Origin: Echinostoma caproni
Lineage: Eukaryota; Platyhelminthes; Trematoda; Plagiorchiida; Echinostomatidae
Assembly (NCBI GenBank): GCA_900618425.1
Contig: UZAN01039661.1
Span: forward strand, 20,327 to 48,933
Direction: 5' to 3'
Length of the DNA stretch: 28,607 nt
Notes under the pieces: generated by a model
What the model saw: only the letters and a program-made list of their open reading frames with translations
Told to the model about the DNA's origin: nothing
Database searches by the model: none
Made by a program: the position numbers and the translations under genes
In this document: positions 10,111-19,289 of the stretch, one piece after another
Layout: each line of letters starts with the position of its first letter
Numbering within the stretch: position 1 is the stretch's first letter

Positions 10111-12460
10111 AATGTAGTAGTAAAACTCGAGTCCTAAAACCTGTGGAACGTATCTACATTCGGAACATACATTCTCTTTCGGATTTCGTTAATTTTTTGT
10201 CATCATCAATTTAATTGGTTCCCGATATCATTATTCTCTTTTTCGTCAAATCTTTGAAATCATTTGACACATACCTGCAAAGTGTTATTTTGCTTCCGAA
10301 TGAAGAGGTTTTTGACTGGAGATTTCTAAGTGGAACGAACCCCATTGGTGAAAAGCGGGCGGTACGATCAAGGTGACGGACGCACTTATCTTGTGTTAAC
10401 TATAACGATATTCCGGGTTTGAATATTTGACCGCTTTCCAACTCGTCCTTCCAGTGCAAACGAAATTTGGTGCATTATCAAATACTTTAGTCATATCTGT
10501 GTTTGACCTCCTTGGTTCGATCGTCCTCGGGGCTTGTACTGTGAAGTCACCTCTTTTGTTCTTAATGCAACTCAGGCATTCAGTGTTCAATTAATTGCTC
10601 ACTGTCATGCAAATATAACTCTCTCTTCTCGTTCACCTGTTTTACCAGGGGCTTCCTTCTTCAGAAGGTGTGGTCCTGGTTCCTATCCCACCTGCATTTA
10701 CATGCAACTAACTATGGTCCGATGTCAGTCTGAAGGAGGGAAGTCTGGATCTCAAACGGAATGTACAACCACACCCAAATGGCCTGAATCTTCACTGCAA
10801 GAAGCATTCATCTAACTAGATCACACAGACCATTTGTATGACTCCGGTCCAAAATCACAGATGCATCACTTTACGATCCCGTGTTCGACCGGTGTAACGA
10901 TTCAACGAGGTAAAATTAATCAATAGAATACCCAATAAAATTCATGATCTAACTCATTTAGTTCTCTCGATGGACGCCTATGAAAACTTCAGTCGCACAC
11001 TCCTTGTCGTCACTGCCCTGTTTAGCGTTCAGTTCACTTTCTTGCTTAGCACTCTCTCGGTCACGCACGAGTTTTCTTTCTTCGAACTCCTCCCTCCCAC
11101 ATGTTGAAATTGCTCAGGCTATCATCAGTTTGTACGATCAGTTGTTCGAAATGCATAACTCAGTCTCCAAACTCACCCCATGTTGATTGCCAAAATTTTC
11201 ATTCCTCCCCCGCCCCCCAATCCCAGCACACACATTAAAACTTTAAAAGGCACCTTTCCTGCCGTCTGTTCTGATTTATATAATTTACGTTGCCAGGCCC
11301 ATTTCCAATCCATCCACATTGCTTACCCGGTCTCCAAGACCAAGTGAATAGCCGCATCAAAGATGGAATTCAAGCTTAGTTCACTCAGCATAGGAAAAAT
11401 TTGTAATCTGCCAATTTTCAGTTGATGTTAGATGTACTGACGTCTAAGCTAAAAATCAGTCAACGTTGATTGTCAAACAGAAATCTGATGGATTCCTAAG
11501 CATGCTGTTACCAAACGGCTGGTTGGTCCGTTCGCATTCGTAAAATTCTGTTATGCATAGCTCTGTTTGTGAGATTGTTCGATCTAACATTCTTGAATAA
11601 ACTAATGTTTCAAAAACTTCCCCAAGGAAAGAGAAAATTTACTCTATGCTTTGATACAGTTCTTATTACGAAAACATTGTAGGCATAGACAGCAATCAAG
11701 ACCTAATTTTCATGTTTCATTGGTGAGAAATTCCGCACTTGGCACCTATTGTTTTCTTTTTTCACGTTAACTGAATACCGTCCGTTTAAATGAAAATATT
11801 CTTCGTTTGTCAAATTCCACACACTGTTGTGTTTTCTCCAGCATAATTTTCATAAATGACTGAATTTATGTATGTGCCTATTGGTTTTGTGAGTGGTTTG
11901 CAGTCGTGGGGTTGACCAAGTCCTATCCATGCTGTCGGTGTGGAATAGAAAATTCCACATTTTGACACAACTAGCTTGTTTTGCTTGACCGGATCGAATG
12001 TAAAAATTCCATCCTTACGGTCGAAATAACGAAGATAGATCTGTCTCAACGGATTTGCAAATTACTTTGGACGTTCATGTTAAGTCGTCCGCGTGAAACT
12101 GGCGTCAATGCAAATATGGATAAGGAAGTCAAGAAAGGGATCAATATGGCAAGAAATACTACACTGAACAAAATGCAGTTAGTTTCCACCGCCGAAGGGG
12201 GGCAAGGGAGCTAAAAATGTAAGCTATCCATCTTTCTACCTTCATTGTGGCGACAATGCGAACCACAATTAAAACCACGATTAAAAATAACTAAACATGT
12301 GGATGGAAAAGCTAAAGCATTTGTGAGCAAATGATCAACCCTGATCAATCTTAACGTATTCACCTAAGACTTCATCACTGAGTCAGGATTTATATAAACT
12401 ACTTGGGACTCTATCGGGTAAAAGCTTCAACTTCATCAATCCTGGAGCATTTATTTATTA
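10111..12460. other. Gene-free stretch
   Basis: Several 60-90 codon frames occur on both strands, including overlapping antisense frames around 11810-12214. None has a recognisable domain. A minus-strand frame at 11810-12049 has a protein-like feel near its start (IYLRYFDRK), but I could not match it to any family. There is a C-rich run at about 11203-11220. No RNA gene is seen. Confidence 0.5.
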
Positions 12461-12702
12461 CCCATGATCCATTTCCCCAACCAAGCTGATCCTACAAATA
12501 ATCGACTAGACCAACGAGGATTACCGCGAGCCAGGTTATACAGTTCTCCGCATGAAATTTATGCATTACGCGGAGACGACAAACAGACACATATATGTAC
12601 TGCACAACTGTCTGGGTTAGTTACGCTCAACAAAGCAAAACTGTATTGTATCAGATCAGGTAAACTGGACAATTGATTATTCCCTTCAAGGCGACCAACC
12701 GG

Positions 12703-12728
12703 AAGTGGTGGACAGAGGTCCACCACTT
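12703..12728. repeat. Perfect 11-bp hairpin with AGAG loop
   Basis: AAGTGGTGGAC (12703-12713) is followed by AGAG and then GTCCACCACTT (12718-12728), an exact reverse complement. The stem is GC-rich and would be stable in RNA or single-stranded DNA from either strand. A run of four T follows within the next bases on the + strand. No gene boundary is identifiable here, so calling it a terminator would be unsupported. It could belong to a degraded repeat or a structured RNA. Confidence 0.6.
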
Positions 12729-13229
12729 TTGGTATTACAACGATAGACTTCCAAGTTTCCACAGAGGGGTGACCCAATAAGTGTCCTGCTTCTCCTTTGC
12801 ATTCATTCCAAACCAGAAGGAATTGGAGAACTACTTTGTGCATATTATCATCTAGTTATCGAAATTAATTTACAGGCGGGCACGAAGGAGGATAACAATC
12901 AGCAGATTATCATTCGCTAAACATAGTGGTCTAAAAAGCCTTTTGAGAAGGGCATCTGTTTGTTCAATTTATTTACCATCGGCCTTTGTGGAACTATGGC
13001 CTTTGACGTTGAAATGACAGATATCTTTATCACATCACAAATGATGCAATGTATGAAGAATCAAAGTTGAGTATACTGTATGCCATTCCCGAGCAGTTGC
13101 TCTTTTCAGTTTATTTCCCTTTTCGGCAAATTTGTTTTCTGTATAAGCATACTCAATAACCGATCGTAAATATTGGCTCATGTCTTTACATCTAAACAGT
13201 GGGCTGGTCCATATGGCAATCAAATAATG

Positions 13230-13519
13230 TGTTGTGAAATGCTGCTGACCCTTGAGAGTAGTCTCTGCCTGCCATCAAACGGCTATTTGATTCCCACGGA
13301 ATCCGCAAGCGGATTAAAGGATTTACTTTTGCAACTGCAAAACAAGCAGACAAACTATTAGGCTGGCGATCAACGATGAAGAGGCAATCACGAAAATACT
13401 GACCACTTAGTGCAAATTAGATGTTTTGTTCTATTTGGGCATACAGACCCCTATCTGATGCTGTTTTATAAATAGACAAATCTCCTCCGTCCTGCACTAC
13501 CTTGTGCGTTTGATATAAC
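13230..13519 (+). repeat. 5' LTR
   Basis: The segment begins TGTTGTGA and aligns to 14795-15083 along its whole length. Gapless alignment runs from 13231/14796 to at least 13285/14850. The match is strongest at the shared GATTCCCA, GGAATCCGC, ACTTTTG, CGATCAACGATGAA, AGATGTTT and GCACT blocks. Only a few small indels are needed. Two copies of nearly equal length on either side of a gag-like interior identify it as an LTR. The end is set by the primer binding site at 13520. Confidence 0.72.
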
Positions 13520-13537
13520 CGGTGTCATAAGCGGGAT
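13520..13537 (+). other. Primer binding site, tRNA-Leu type
   Basis: The 18 bases match 15 of 18 positions of TGGTGTCAGAAGTGGGAT, the complement of the 3' end of a typical animal tRNA-Leu including CCA. The three differences are at positions 1, 9 and 13. Its position immediately after the first long direct repeat is exactly where reverse transcription of an LTR element is primed. The tRNA comparison sequence is from general knowledge of animal tRNA-Leu. Confidence 0.65.
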
Positions 13538-13737
13538 AAAGGTTTCACGACCTGCAGCTTTCGAGAATGCGGGTGTGTGAACTTTCTGGTTGAGTTTGAG
13601 GACGTCACGGAGCTGGTGCGAATACGGATGGACCGGGTTAATTAAATTACCATTAGAGAGGTTCTCGCGGGTGGTGCTGGAGGCGGCGCAACGAGACCCG
13701 GAAAAGATGATGTGGTCCTCCGAAACTCCCTGATCTC

Positions 13738-14160
13738 GGTTTTGGCACCCCGGATGGCAACCAGGAGGCATTCCGGCGCTTAAGAATGGTGTAGTTCGGA
13801 AATGACGTGGATATCCTGTCACACACCGCGGCTCCACGCCACCTGTCGGATCTGGTATTCCCGAATTCGAATGATGCATAGCACATGGAATTACTCATCG
13901 ATCATTTCACGGAGAGTCTGAGAGAGATGGCTCGATTAATTAATGCCAGAGGGCCCGCGGATGTGTTAAGACTGGCGGAAGTAGTGAGGAAGTTAACCGG
14001 GAGTGAAGCTGTGGCATTTTCTTCATCTAAAAGGCACCAGCCTACATGAATTGCGGCTACACGGAAGAAAATTTGGGAGTAGGTGGCAGTCATCCGAGCA
14101 ATTTACGTTCAAAGAACGGCCAATAAGGGACATTTTGAGTGTGACGAGCCAGAGGGCTAG
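13738..14160 (+). pseudogene. gag: Gag capsid remnant of Gypsy-like LTR element
   Basis: One reading frame (codons in phase with 13765) reads through about 140 codons with capsid-like content. It runs NQEAFRRL, then HLSDLVFP, LIDHFTESL, and GPADVLRLAEVVRKL. This matches the known pattern of Gypsy capsid C-terminal regions: an L..L.yP segment, a d.F..gL helix, and an RP.t..eA...A helix. Four in-frame stops lie at 13792, 13879, 14047 and 14080, before the TAG at 14158. Near the end, NKGHFECDEP resembles a zinc-knuckle whose cysteines are largely lost. The frame is kept without shifts, so decay is by substitution. It would have packaged the element RNA into cytoplasmic particles. The antisense frames here (13466-13879, 13653-13898, 13902-14093) are shadows. 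Family membership rests on pattern, not on a search. Confidence 0.6.
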
Positions 14161-14794
14161 AAAAAGTGCCTCGTAAACGATATGCGAATTACTCCCTAAT
14201 TTAGTTTCTTCATTGTCTCCGAAGAAGACTAATGCCGGAACAACCTACTATCATTCAATCTAAAGTCATTCAGAGATTGAGGATCAAAACAGTCCTTTTT
14301 GTTTTGCATATGTGCCACAGCTTCGTTGGTGAAATCCCAGTTAACTGAGTCAGTCTCAGATATACCTGGGAAGCCAACTGGCGGGAACGAGCCGCGGTTT
14401 GACAGCGGAGCAGATCTGACTACCCCTATTGAAACACGAATGACGTAAAATTCTGTCCAATTGCAAAACAAAAGGATGAGCAAGTCAAGAATACAAGTGA
14501 ACGAGAGACGAGGCACATTTCTGAAAGTGTTGAAAGTAAATTACAAGGACCATATCGGCTTAAGAAAGTTACTTCTCAGATGGCAAAGGTCATGCGGAAT
14601 ACGAAAAATATTATCTGGTGAACAAACTCAAGAAATGAAAGACTACAAGTGGAAGTGTCAAGTTGAACACGATAGATGGCGATAGGACAATAGTCGTCAG
14701 CCGAAGAGTTGCTTCAAATCAAACCTGTTAGAATAAGCAAATGGAAAAAATTATTTTTCGCTGCATGCACAGTTAATTTTCCCCGAGGTGAAGA
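14161..14794 (+). other. Interior of LTR element after gag, unidentified
   Basis: No protease, reverse transcriptase, RNase H or integrase motif is seen. A basic 74-codon frame (14461-14685) has no recognised domain. The last bases before the 3' LTR, GAGGTGAAGA at 14784-14793, are purine-rich with one T and could be a decayed polypurine tract. The stretch may be non-coding spacer of a non-autonomous element or scrambled pol. Confidence 0.4.
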
Positions 14795-15083
14795 CGTTGT
14801 GAGATACTATATACGCTTGTGACCAGTTTGCGCATTGCAATAAATTGCTATTAGATTCCCAAGGAATCCGCGAGCTGATTTAAGGATTCACTTTTGTAAC
14901 CACGGAGAATATAAACTACTACCAGACTACCAGATTGTCGATCAACGATGAAAATAGGATCACAAACTACTAATCATTTTTTGAAAACAGATGTTTCATG
15001 CTATTTACTCATTTACCGTTCCCCGATATTGTTCTTCTAACTAATACATCCTCTCTCCCAGCACTGTTTGTGGATTTATAGCA
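14795..15083 (+). repeat. 3' LTR
   Basis: This is the downstream partner of the 13230-13519 repeat. It starts CGTTGTGA and ends near TATAGCA, so the expected TG...CA ends are partly worn. Shared blocks with the 5' copy appear in the same order and nearly the same spacing: the offset stays between 1565 and 1572 bp throughout. The substantial divergence between copies indicates an old insertion, because LTRs are identical when an element integrates. Confidence 0.72.
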
Positions 15084-15462
15084 ATCGCACTGCAACCAAG
15101 CCTTCCTAAGTTAGGCCAACTAAATGAGTTTGTCATTTGGCTGAAAACTGATCTCATGGAATCTGTTCCCATGGGAAAAAGGGGAAATGTTTGGAAAAGA
15201 TTTTCCCGGTCCCAATTTCCATCTCTATTGTGCCGTCTTATACAGATAGCTAGCCGCTTCTTATCGCATTGAGGTTTATCAACACCGCAATAGGATTCTC
15301 ATGTGAAAATTTGTGTGTTGTGCATACGCTTCTCTCCGTGTAACTCATGCAAGTAGCAAACAATCCGAACCGACGAACTGGAACATCTTCTCATCAATGA
15401 ATATGACTTCCCTTCATTCATTGTTCCAAGTTGTATTGTTTCGTGCACAGAATCATGCGATG

Positions 15463-15475
15463 TATATATATATAT
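15463..15475. repeat. (TA)n microsatellite
   Basis: Six and a half TA units are uninterrupted. This is simple-sequence DNA just upstream of a (TAA)n run. Confidence 0.9.
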
Positions 15476-15483
15476 GGATTAGT

Positions 15484-15503
15484 TAATAATAATAATAATA
15501 ATA
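15484..15503. repeat. (TAA)n microsatellite
   Basis: Nearly seven uninterrupted TAA units occur. Such runs often grow at the 3' ends of retroposed copies, but no element body is evident upstream. Confidence 0.9.
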
Positions 15504-15784
15504 GCCAAGTGTTTTATTCTTGCTGAAATATATATGTTATCCCACTAAACTCCTCGAAAGGCCAAAATTTATTTCGCTTTCATGCCGACAACACGCAAAC
15601 TGTGTTATTCCTCAGTTTGCTGAAATAAACTTTTCATGACAAACCATAACGGGGTGTTTAATTATGGTTGAGTGGTATCCTTGTTTGGTTTCTTAAAACC
15701 ATTGGCTAGATAAACGCATCATCCAAATGGGTTAGCGTTAAACCATAAAACGCTAATTCATCCATTGATCCAAGTCAAGTCCAG

Positions 15785-16010
15785 TTGTTCTGTGAATTTA
15801 GTGAGAAAATATGTTGCATGAAACTGTCTAAAATTTCAAATGGTGATAGAGATGGGCGGAAAATGAAGGGCTGTTTATCAAATTGCCCCTCTGTTTCGGT
15901 GATTTCTGAGGATTGTTGTAAGCGGCCAGATAGGGTTTCGAGTGATTTGTTGGTATTAGAGTGGGGTTTCAATTTTATGCCCGCTCGGAATGGACAACAT
16001 CAGTAGAACG
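15785..16010 (+). pseudogene. Possible N-terminal Penelope-like element fragment
   Basis: The frame ends with PDRVSSDLLVLEWGFNFMPAR. This resembles the region upstream of the reverse transcriptase in Penelope-like elements, where a short helix ending in L..GLNF or L..GFNF followed by a P.R/K segment is common. A continuation in another frame after 16003 (VERVREASFL) could be the following helix. The remainder of the frame is cysteine- and serine-rich and unassigned. An antisense frame over the same bases (15775-15972) has no recognised content. It lies about 3.3 kb upstream of the main PLE copy, so it would be a separate fragment. The match is short and from memory of the family pattern. Confidence 0.35.
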
Positions 16011-16352
16011 AGTGCGTGAAGCCTCGTTCCTCAGGTGACATTATCAAAATAACCGAAAAACCTTAGGTTATCCGTTAAGCAACTTTTGGAAAAAATACCT
16101 CGTGGATCCTCAAAATACATCATAAATCAAGCATACTAGAATCAACCCAAAGCTATTGCCATGTGTTTGGGTGCTCGCAAACCAAATCGCTATCAAAAAC
16201 TTTGCGAAAAGTGGGAACAGCTAGGAAGTTTACCTCTGATTTTTGCAGAACCTTGCTTTATTCCCATCCTCTTGATCGTTGCATCACTATGATATGAGTA
16301 CAGCTTTGATTGGCGATCAGGGTTAGCCAGATAACGTTCTTTTATGTTTCAG

Positions 16353-16473
16353 TTTCGAATGAATGAGCTAATTTACGGATTGGTTATTACGAAATTGCTA
16401 GATATACCACGATACTATCCAGAGGATACGGAAGTCTCCGTTACAACACAATACGGCCAGATATACGAAATAG
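16353..16473 (+). CDS. Candidate internal exon of an unknown host gene
   Basis: An acceptor-like TTTTATGTTTCAG precedes 16353 and a donor-like ATAG|GTACAG follows 16473. In between, 40 codons plus one base are open in phase 0 and read MNELIYGLVITKLL, then DIPRYYPEDTEV, then TTQYGQIYEI. The peptide has balanced, globular-protein-like composition, unlike most chance frames nearby. The frame stays open past the donor to a TGA at 16504-16506. I do not recognise the family. A possible partner exon in matching phase lies at 17069-17097. It could still be a chance frame. Splice sites were judged by eye. Confidence 0.38.
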
Positions 16474-16506
16474 GTACAGCTGAAAGGAATGTGCTGGACT
16501 ATCATT

Positions 16507-18477
16507 GATTATGCATGTTTGTGTGGGCGTTCGCTTTTAGTTTACTGAACATCTGAAAAATAAGCCCAACGAAACCCTGTGCAAACATTTTAACCCAAAA
16601 AAATTGAAAATAACTCAGGTGACCAATAGTGGTTAATCACAAAAAGACATTATGAAACTCGAAAAAATATATTTGTGATGCTGACAACCGACCTTCTGAT
16701 TGGAGTCAATACAAGCCAAATGTCAGGTATCAGTACACAACCAATGAGTGAGGAGTGCGTCACAATGTATAGTCAGTCAAAATGTATAGATCAAATGCTA
16801 CGGTCTAATTGGTGGGTATCCCGTCGAATAGGGCGCATGCGGATCGATGAAGACCGTACTGATGAAAGGCTCCCGTATTATTACAGAAGAAAAATGTGAA
16901 AACTGTTGGATCATTTGAAGTTGTGACCTATTGTTTTGCTTAACAACTGTTCCAAACTGGTCAAACGTTACATGCACAGTGAAACAAGTTTCTTATTTTA
17001 TTTCTTATGGATTGGCTGAATGCGAATTGCTGTGCCTATTCAGTTTGAAAACTTTGCACCAATTTCAGTTGTATCACGCTTCAGTAAATACAGAACAGTG
17101 AGAGGAAAGGAAATTGTCCTCAGTTGATTTCAGGCAACAATACGCGTTTCAGAATGCTCAATACCACCTATTTCAAGTTAAGAATAGTGATAGAAAACCA
17201 GAAAATCGCACTATGACTCTATGGGTTTTGCACTTGTCAGAACAACCTGGGGTAGGGAGAAGCGTTTTCGGAAGCGAACCCCGAAAGATGGGGTACCGGA
17301 TATTATGGAAAACACACTGAATCGATTGGGCACCACTCATACATGCTTCTTCCCACAAAGATTTCTCACTTACTAAAGGTTACCTTACAGCGTCATGAAA
17401 ACAAAAGCCAAAGTCCTTTTCTGTTTGTGCGAGATTTTTTATAAATATTTCACGATGCATCAAGAGGATTTATTTAGTGTTCGATAGTGTTTCGCGCCAA
17501 GTTTAGATAAGGTGTGTTTTTGGAGAGGAAGTGCGAACTCAGAACTAGAGCACATATTGTTACACATTGCACAAAACATGTGTTTTAAGTTCAAATCTAT
17601 CCGACGATGCACAAATTTTGTTAGATTTTTGTGAATGTTGTCTGAACCTGATTCACGATTACACAGATTGAATTGTCATCAAGGATTGTCGGACTGAAAG
17701 TAAACAGCCGATTGCGAGATTGTGACTTTGTGGTAATCATCTGATTATCAGAGGATAGGCATGATGAGTTGGTTTGGGTATCATCAAAATGCGGCAAAGA
17801 GATGTGAATCTTCAGATGGAAGGATTATCACGGAACCATCGACAACCACTAACTAAAAAAGGACTTGTATTTTACGTGCGATTAATCATATGTGGCCTTT
17901 TACCGACAAATTATAAGCATTTCACGTCAATAGTGTTTTGTTTGATTCTATTACTCGACATCCGTGATTCCCGTTCTAGAAAACTTGCATGCGATTGTAA
18001 TCTTTCCTTAGAATTTTGTACACACCTAGATATAAATCTGAGCACTGGAGTTCGATGCTGTGTTCAACTAAACCAGCTTAGAATGCTCGTGCACTGGTGA
18101 ATACTATTAGCACATCTTCACCCATTGGAGTCTCGTTCGCTACGCTACGCATGTGCTGACTCCCATAAGGAGCCACAGTTCAGTGGGTTGACTATCCATA
18201 GAAAACATTCACACGAACGAGTAGTGAGAATGGATAGTTAAATAGACTGCCTTTCCACAAATAGCCCATCATCGGGACTAAATCTAGCCACTGCCCGTTT
18301 GATTGTATCTTCAATTTTACAGTTATAGTTGGGTCAACGAATACATTGTCAAGAACTTTACCATCAGACGAAACCTGTGATCAAATATCGAGATTTGAAA
18401 ATTCAGTCGTACAATGATGAACATCTATAAGTTACGGCTACGGTGGATGGGTTATGCACATAGTGATGGTTACTTAC
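16507..18477. other. Gene-free stretch (possible intron)
   Basis: Frames at 16675-16899, 17114-17320 and 17774-18100 (+) and 17173-17358 (-) have no recognised domain. The 17190-17310 patch is more GC-rich than its surroundings and open on both strands, perhaps a repeat remnant. No RNA gene is seen. A possible micro-exon at 17069-17097 is discussed as a finding. Confidence 0.45.
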
Positions 18478-18609
18478 GAATACTTCTTCGTTGCGCAGTT
18501 CAACTTTTCGTCTTTTGATAGAAATCGCCTCTGATGAGTAGAGTATACAAGAATTTTTATGGCGTAAAAAATGGCAACTTGTAATTGATATTTCTACACT
18601 ACTTTGCAC
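18478..18609 (-). CDS. Candidate internal exon of an unknown host gene
   Basis: On the minus strand, CTGTTTCCTCAG precedes the segment and a perfect GTAAGT donor follows it. The 132 bp between them are exactly 44 open codons, phase 0 at both ends. The peptide has a Ser/Thr/Cys-rich first half (VQSSVEISITSCHFL) and a basic, acidic-alternating end (SIKRRKVELRNEEVF). No domain is recognised. The frame stays open beyond the donor for about 25 further codons, so openness alone is weak evidence. The value lies in both splice sites together with the multiple-of-three length. The gene would run right to left, antisense to all retroelements in the window. Confidence 0.4.
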
Positions 18610-19289
18610 CTGAGGAAACAGCAAAAGTTTTGAAAAAATTATTTCAACCTTCGGTGTCCCGCATTAAACTTCTTTTCTGAGGAAAAGTGTCTAAGTTTGT
18701 ACAGGAAGGCCTCAAATTTCAAGGGTTCAGAGTAACACCCGTCCAGCATGGTCTCCACTCCAGACGCCGTGGTATATTTGATTCACTCTGTTGTTTCCTT
18801 AATCAACAGTACACATAACACAACCAATGATTGTCTCCTTGACTAAAAGTGCTTAAAATCTCTTGAATATTGGAGAGTTTCTTCATCCCGGTCAAATTTG
18901 ATAGGCAAATACTCCACAATAAGTTTTGGATAAAATATCTGTTAAGTGCGCTTGAGTATGAAGTCCACCGAATCCCCAGTTCCTGCTACCAATTTAATCA
19001 ATGTGTCTCGTTCTCCGAATGCAGCACTATTTCGTTCTAAATTAGACGGTAAATGTGACTTCAAAAGGGATCATACAACCAGTAAAATGGGTTATCGCAA
19101 CGATGTTCACCTGTGTTAAGTTGAGCTGCAGCTAATCTTTTTCAACTCACCTGTTATCAACGGTCTTTAATGTATCCGCGAACGGTATGTTGATAGGACT
19201 GCGTGACATCCAAAATGGCTCAAACCGTCCCCGTTTTGGTGTTCTCAAAATGCGATCGACACGAAACGCTCAATCGATCCCAATCACCA
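18610..19289. other. Gene-free stretch upstream of PLE copy
   Basis: This is AT-rich sequence without notable open frames. If the PLE copy once had its N-terminal region here it is no longer recognisable. A donor-like GTGAGT on the minus strand near 19146 follows an open antisense stretch, but that stretch overlaps the PLE and is probably coincidental. Confidence 0.45.

Larger units (their letters stand above)
13230..15083 (+). mobile_element. Decayed Gypsy-like LTR retrotransposon, gag only
   Basis: Two diverged direct repeats of about 290 bp (13230-13519 and 14795-15083) bracket about 1.28 kb. Directly after the first repeat comes a sequence close to a tRNA-Leu primer binding site. The interior holds a Gag capsid-like frame with several stops, and a weak purine-rich tract (GAGGTGAAGA, 14784-14793) precedes the second repeat. 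This order of LTR, PBS, gag, PPT and LTR is that of a Gypsy/Ty3-type element. Protease, reverse transcriptase, RNase H and integrase are absent: the interior after gag is only about 630 bp and shows no pol motif. It is either an internally deleted copy or a non-autonomous family. No clear target-site duplication remains, consistent with great age. Confidence 0.72.
15084..15784. other. Gene-free stretch with simple repeats
   Basis: No open frame of interest is present on either strand. It contains the (TA)n and (TAA)n microsatellites listed separately. Otherwise it is unique AT-rich sequence. Confidence 0.55.

Noticed and set aside
11810..12049. Minus-strand frame starting IYLRYFDRK, first thought to resemble the small nucleolar protein NOP10
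   Set aside because: The similarity is limited to a few residues at the start; the rest of that family's conserved sequence is absent.
13466..13898. Two overlapping minus-strand frames of 137 and 81 codons
   Set aside because: They lie antisense to the LTR element interior and its gag frame. No domain is seen, and the GC-rich composition explains the lack of stops.
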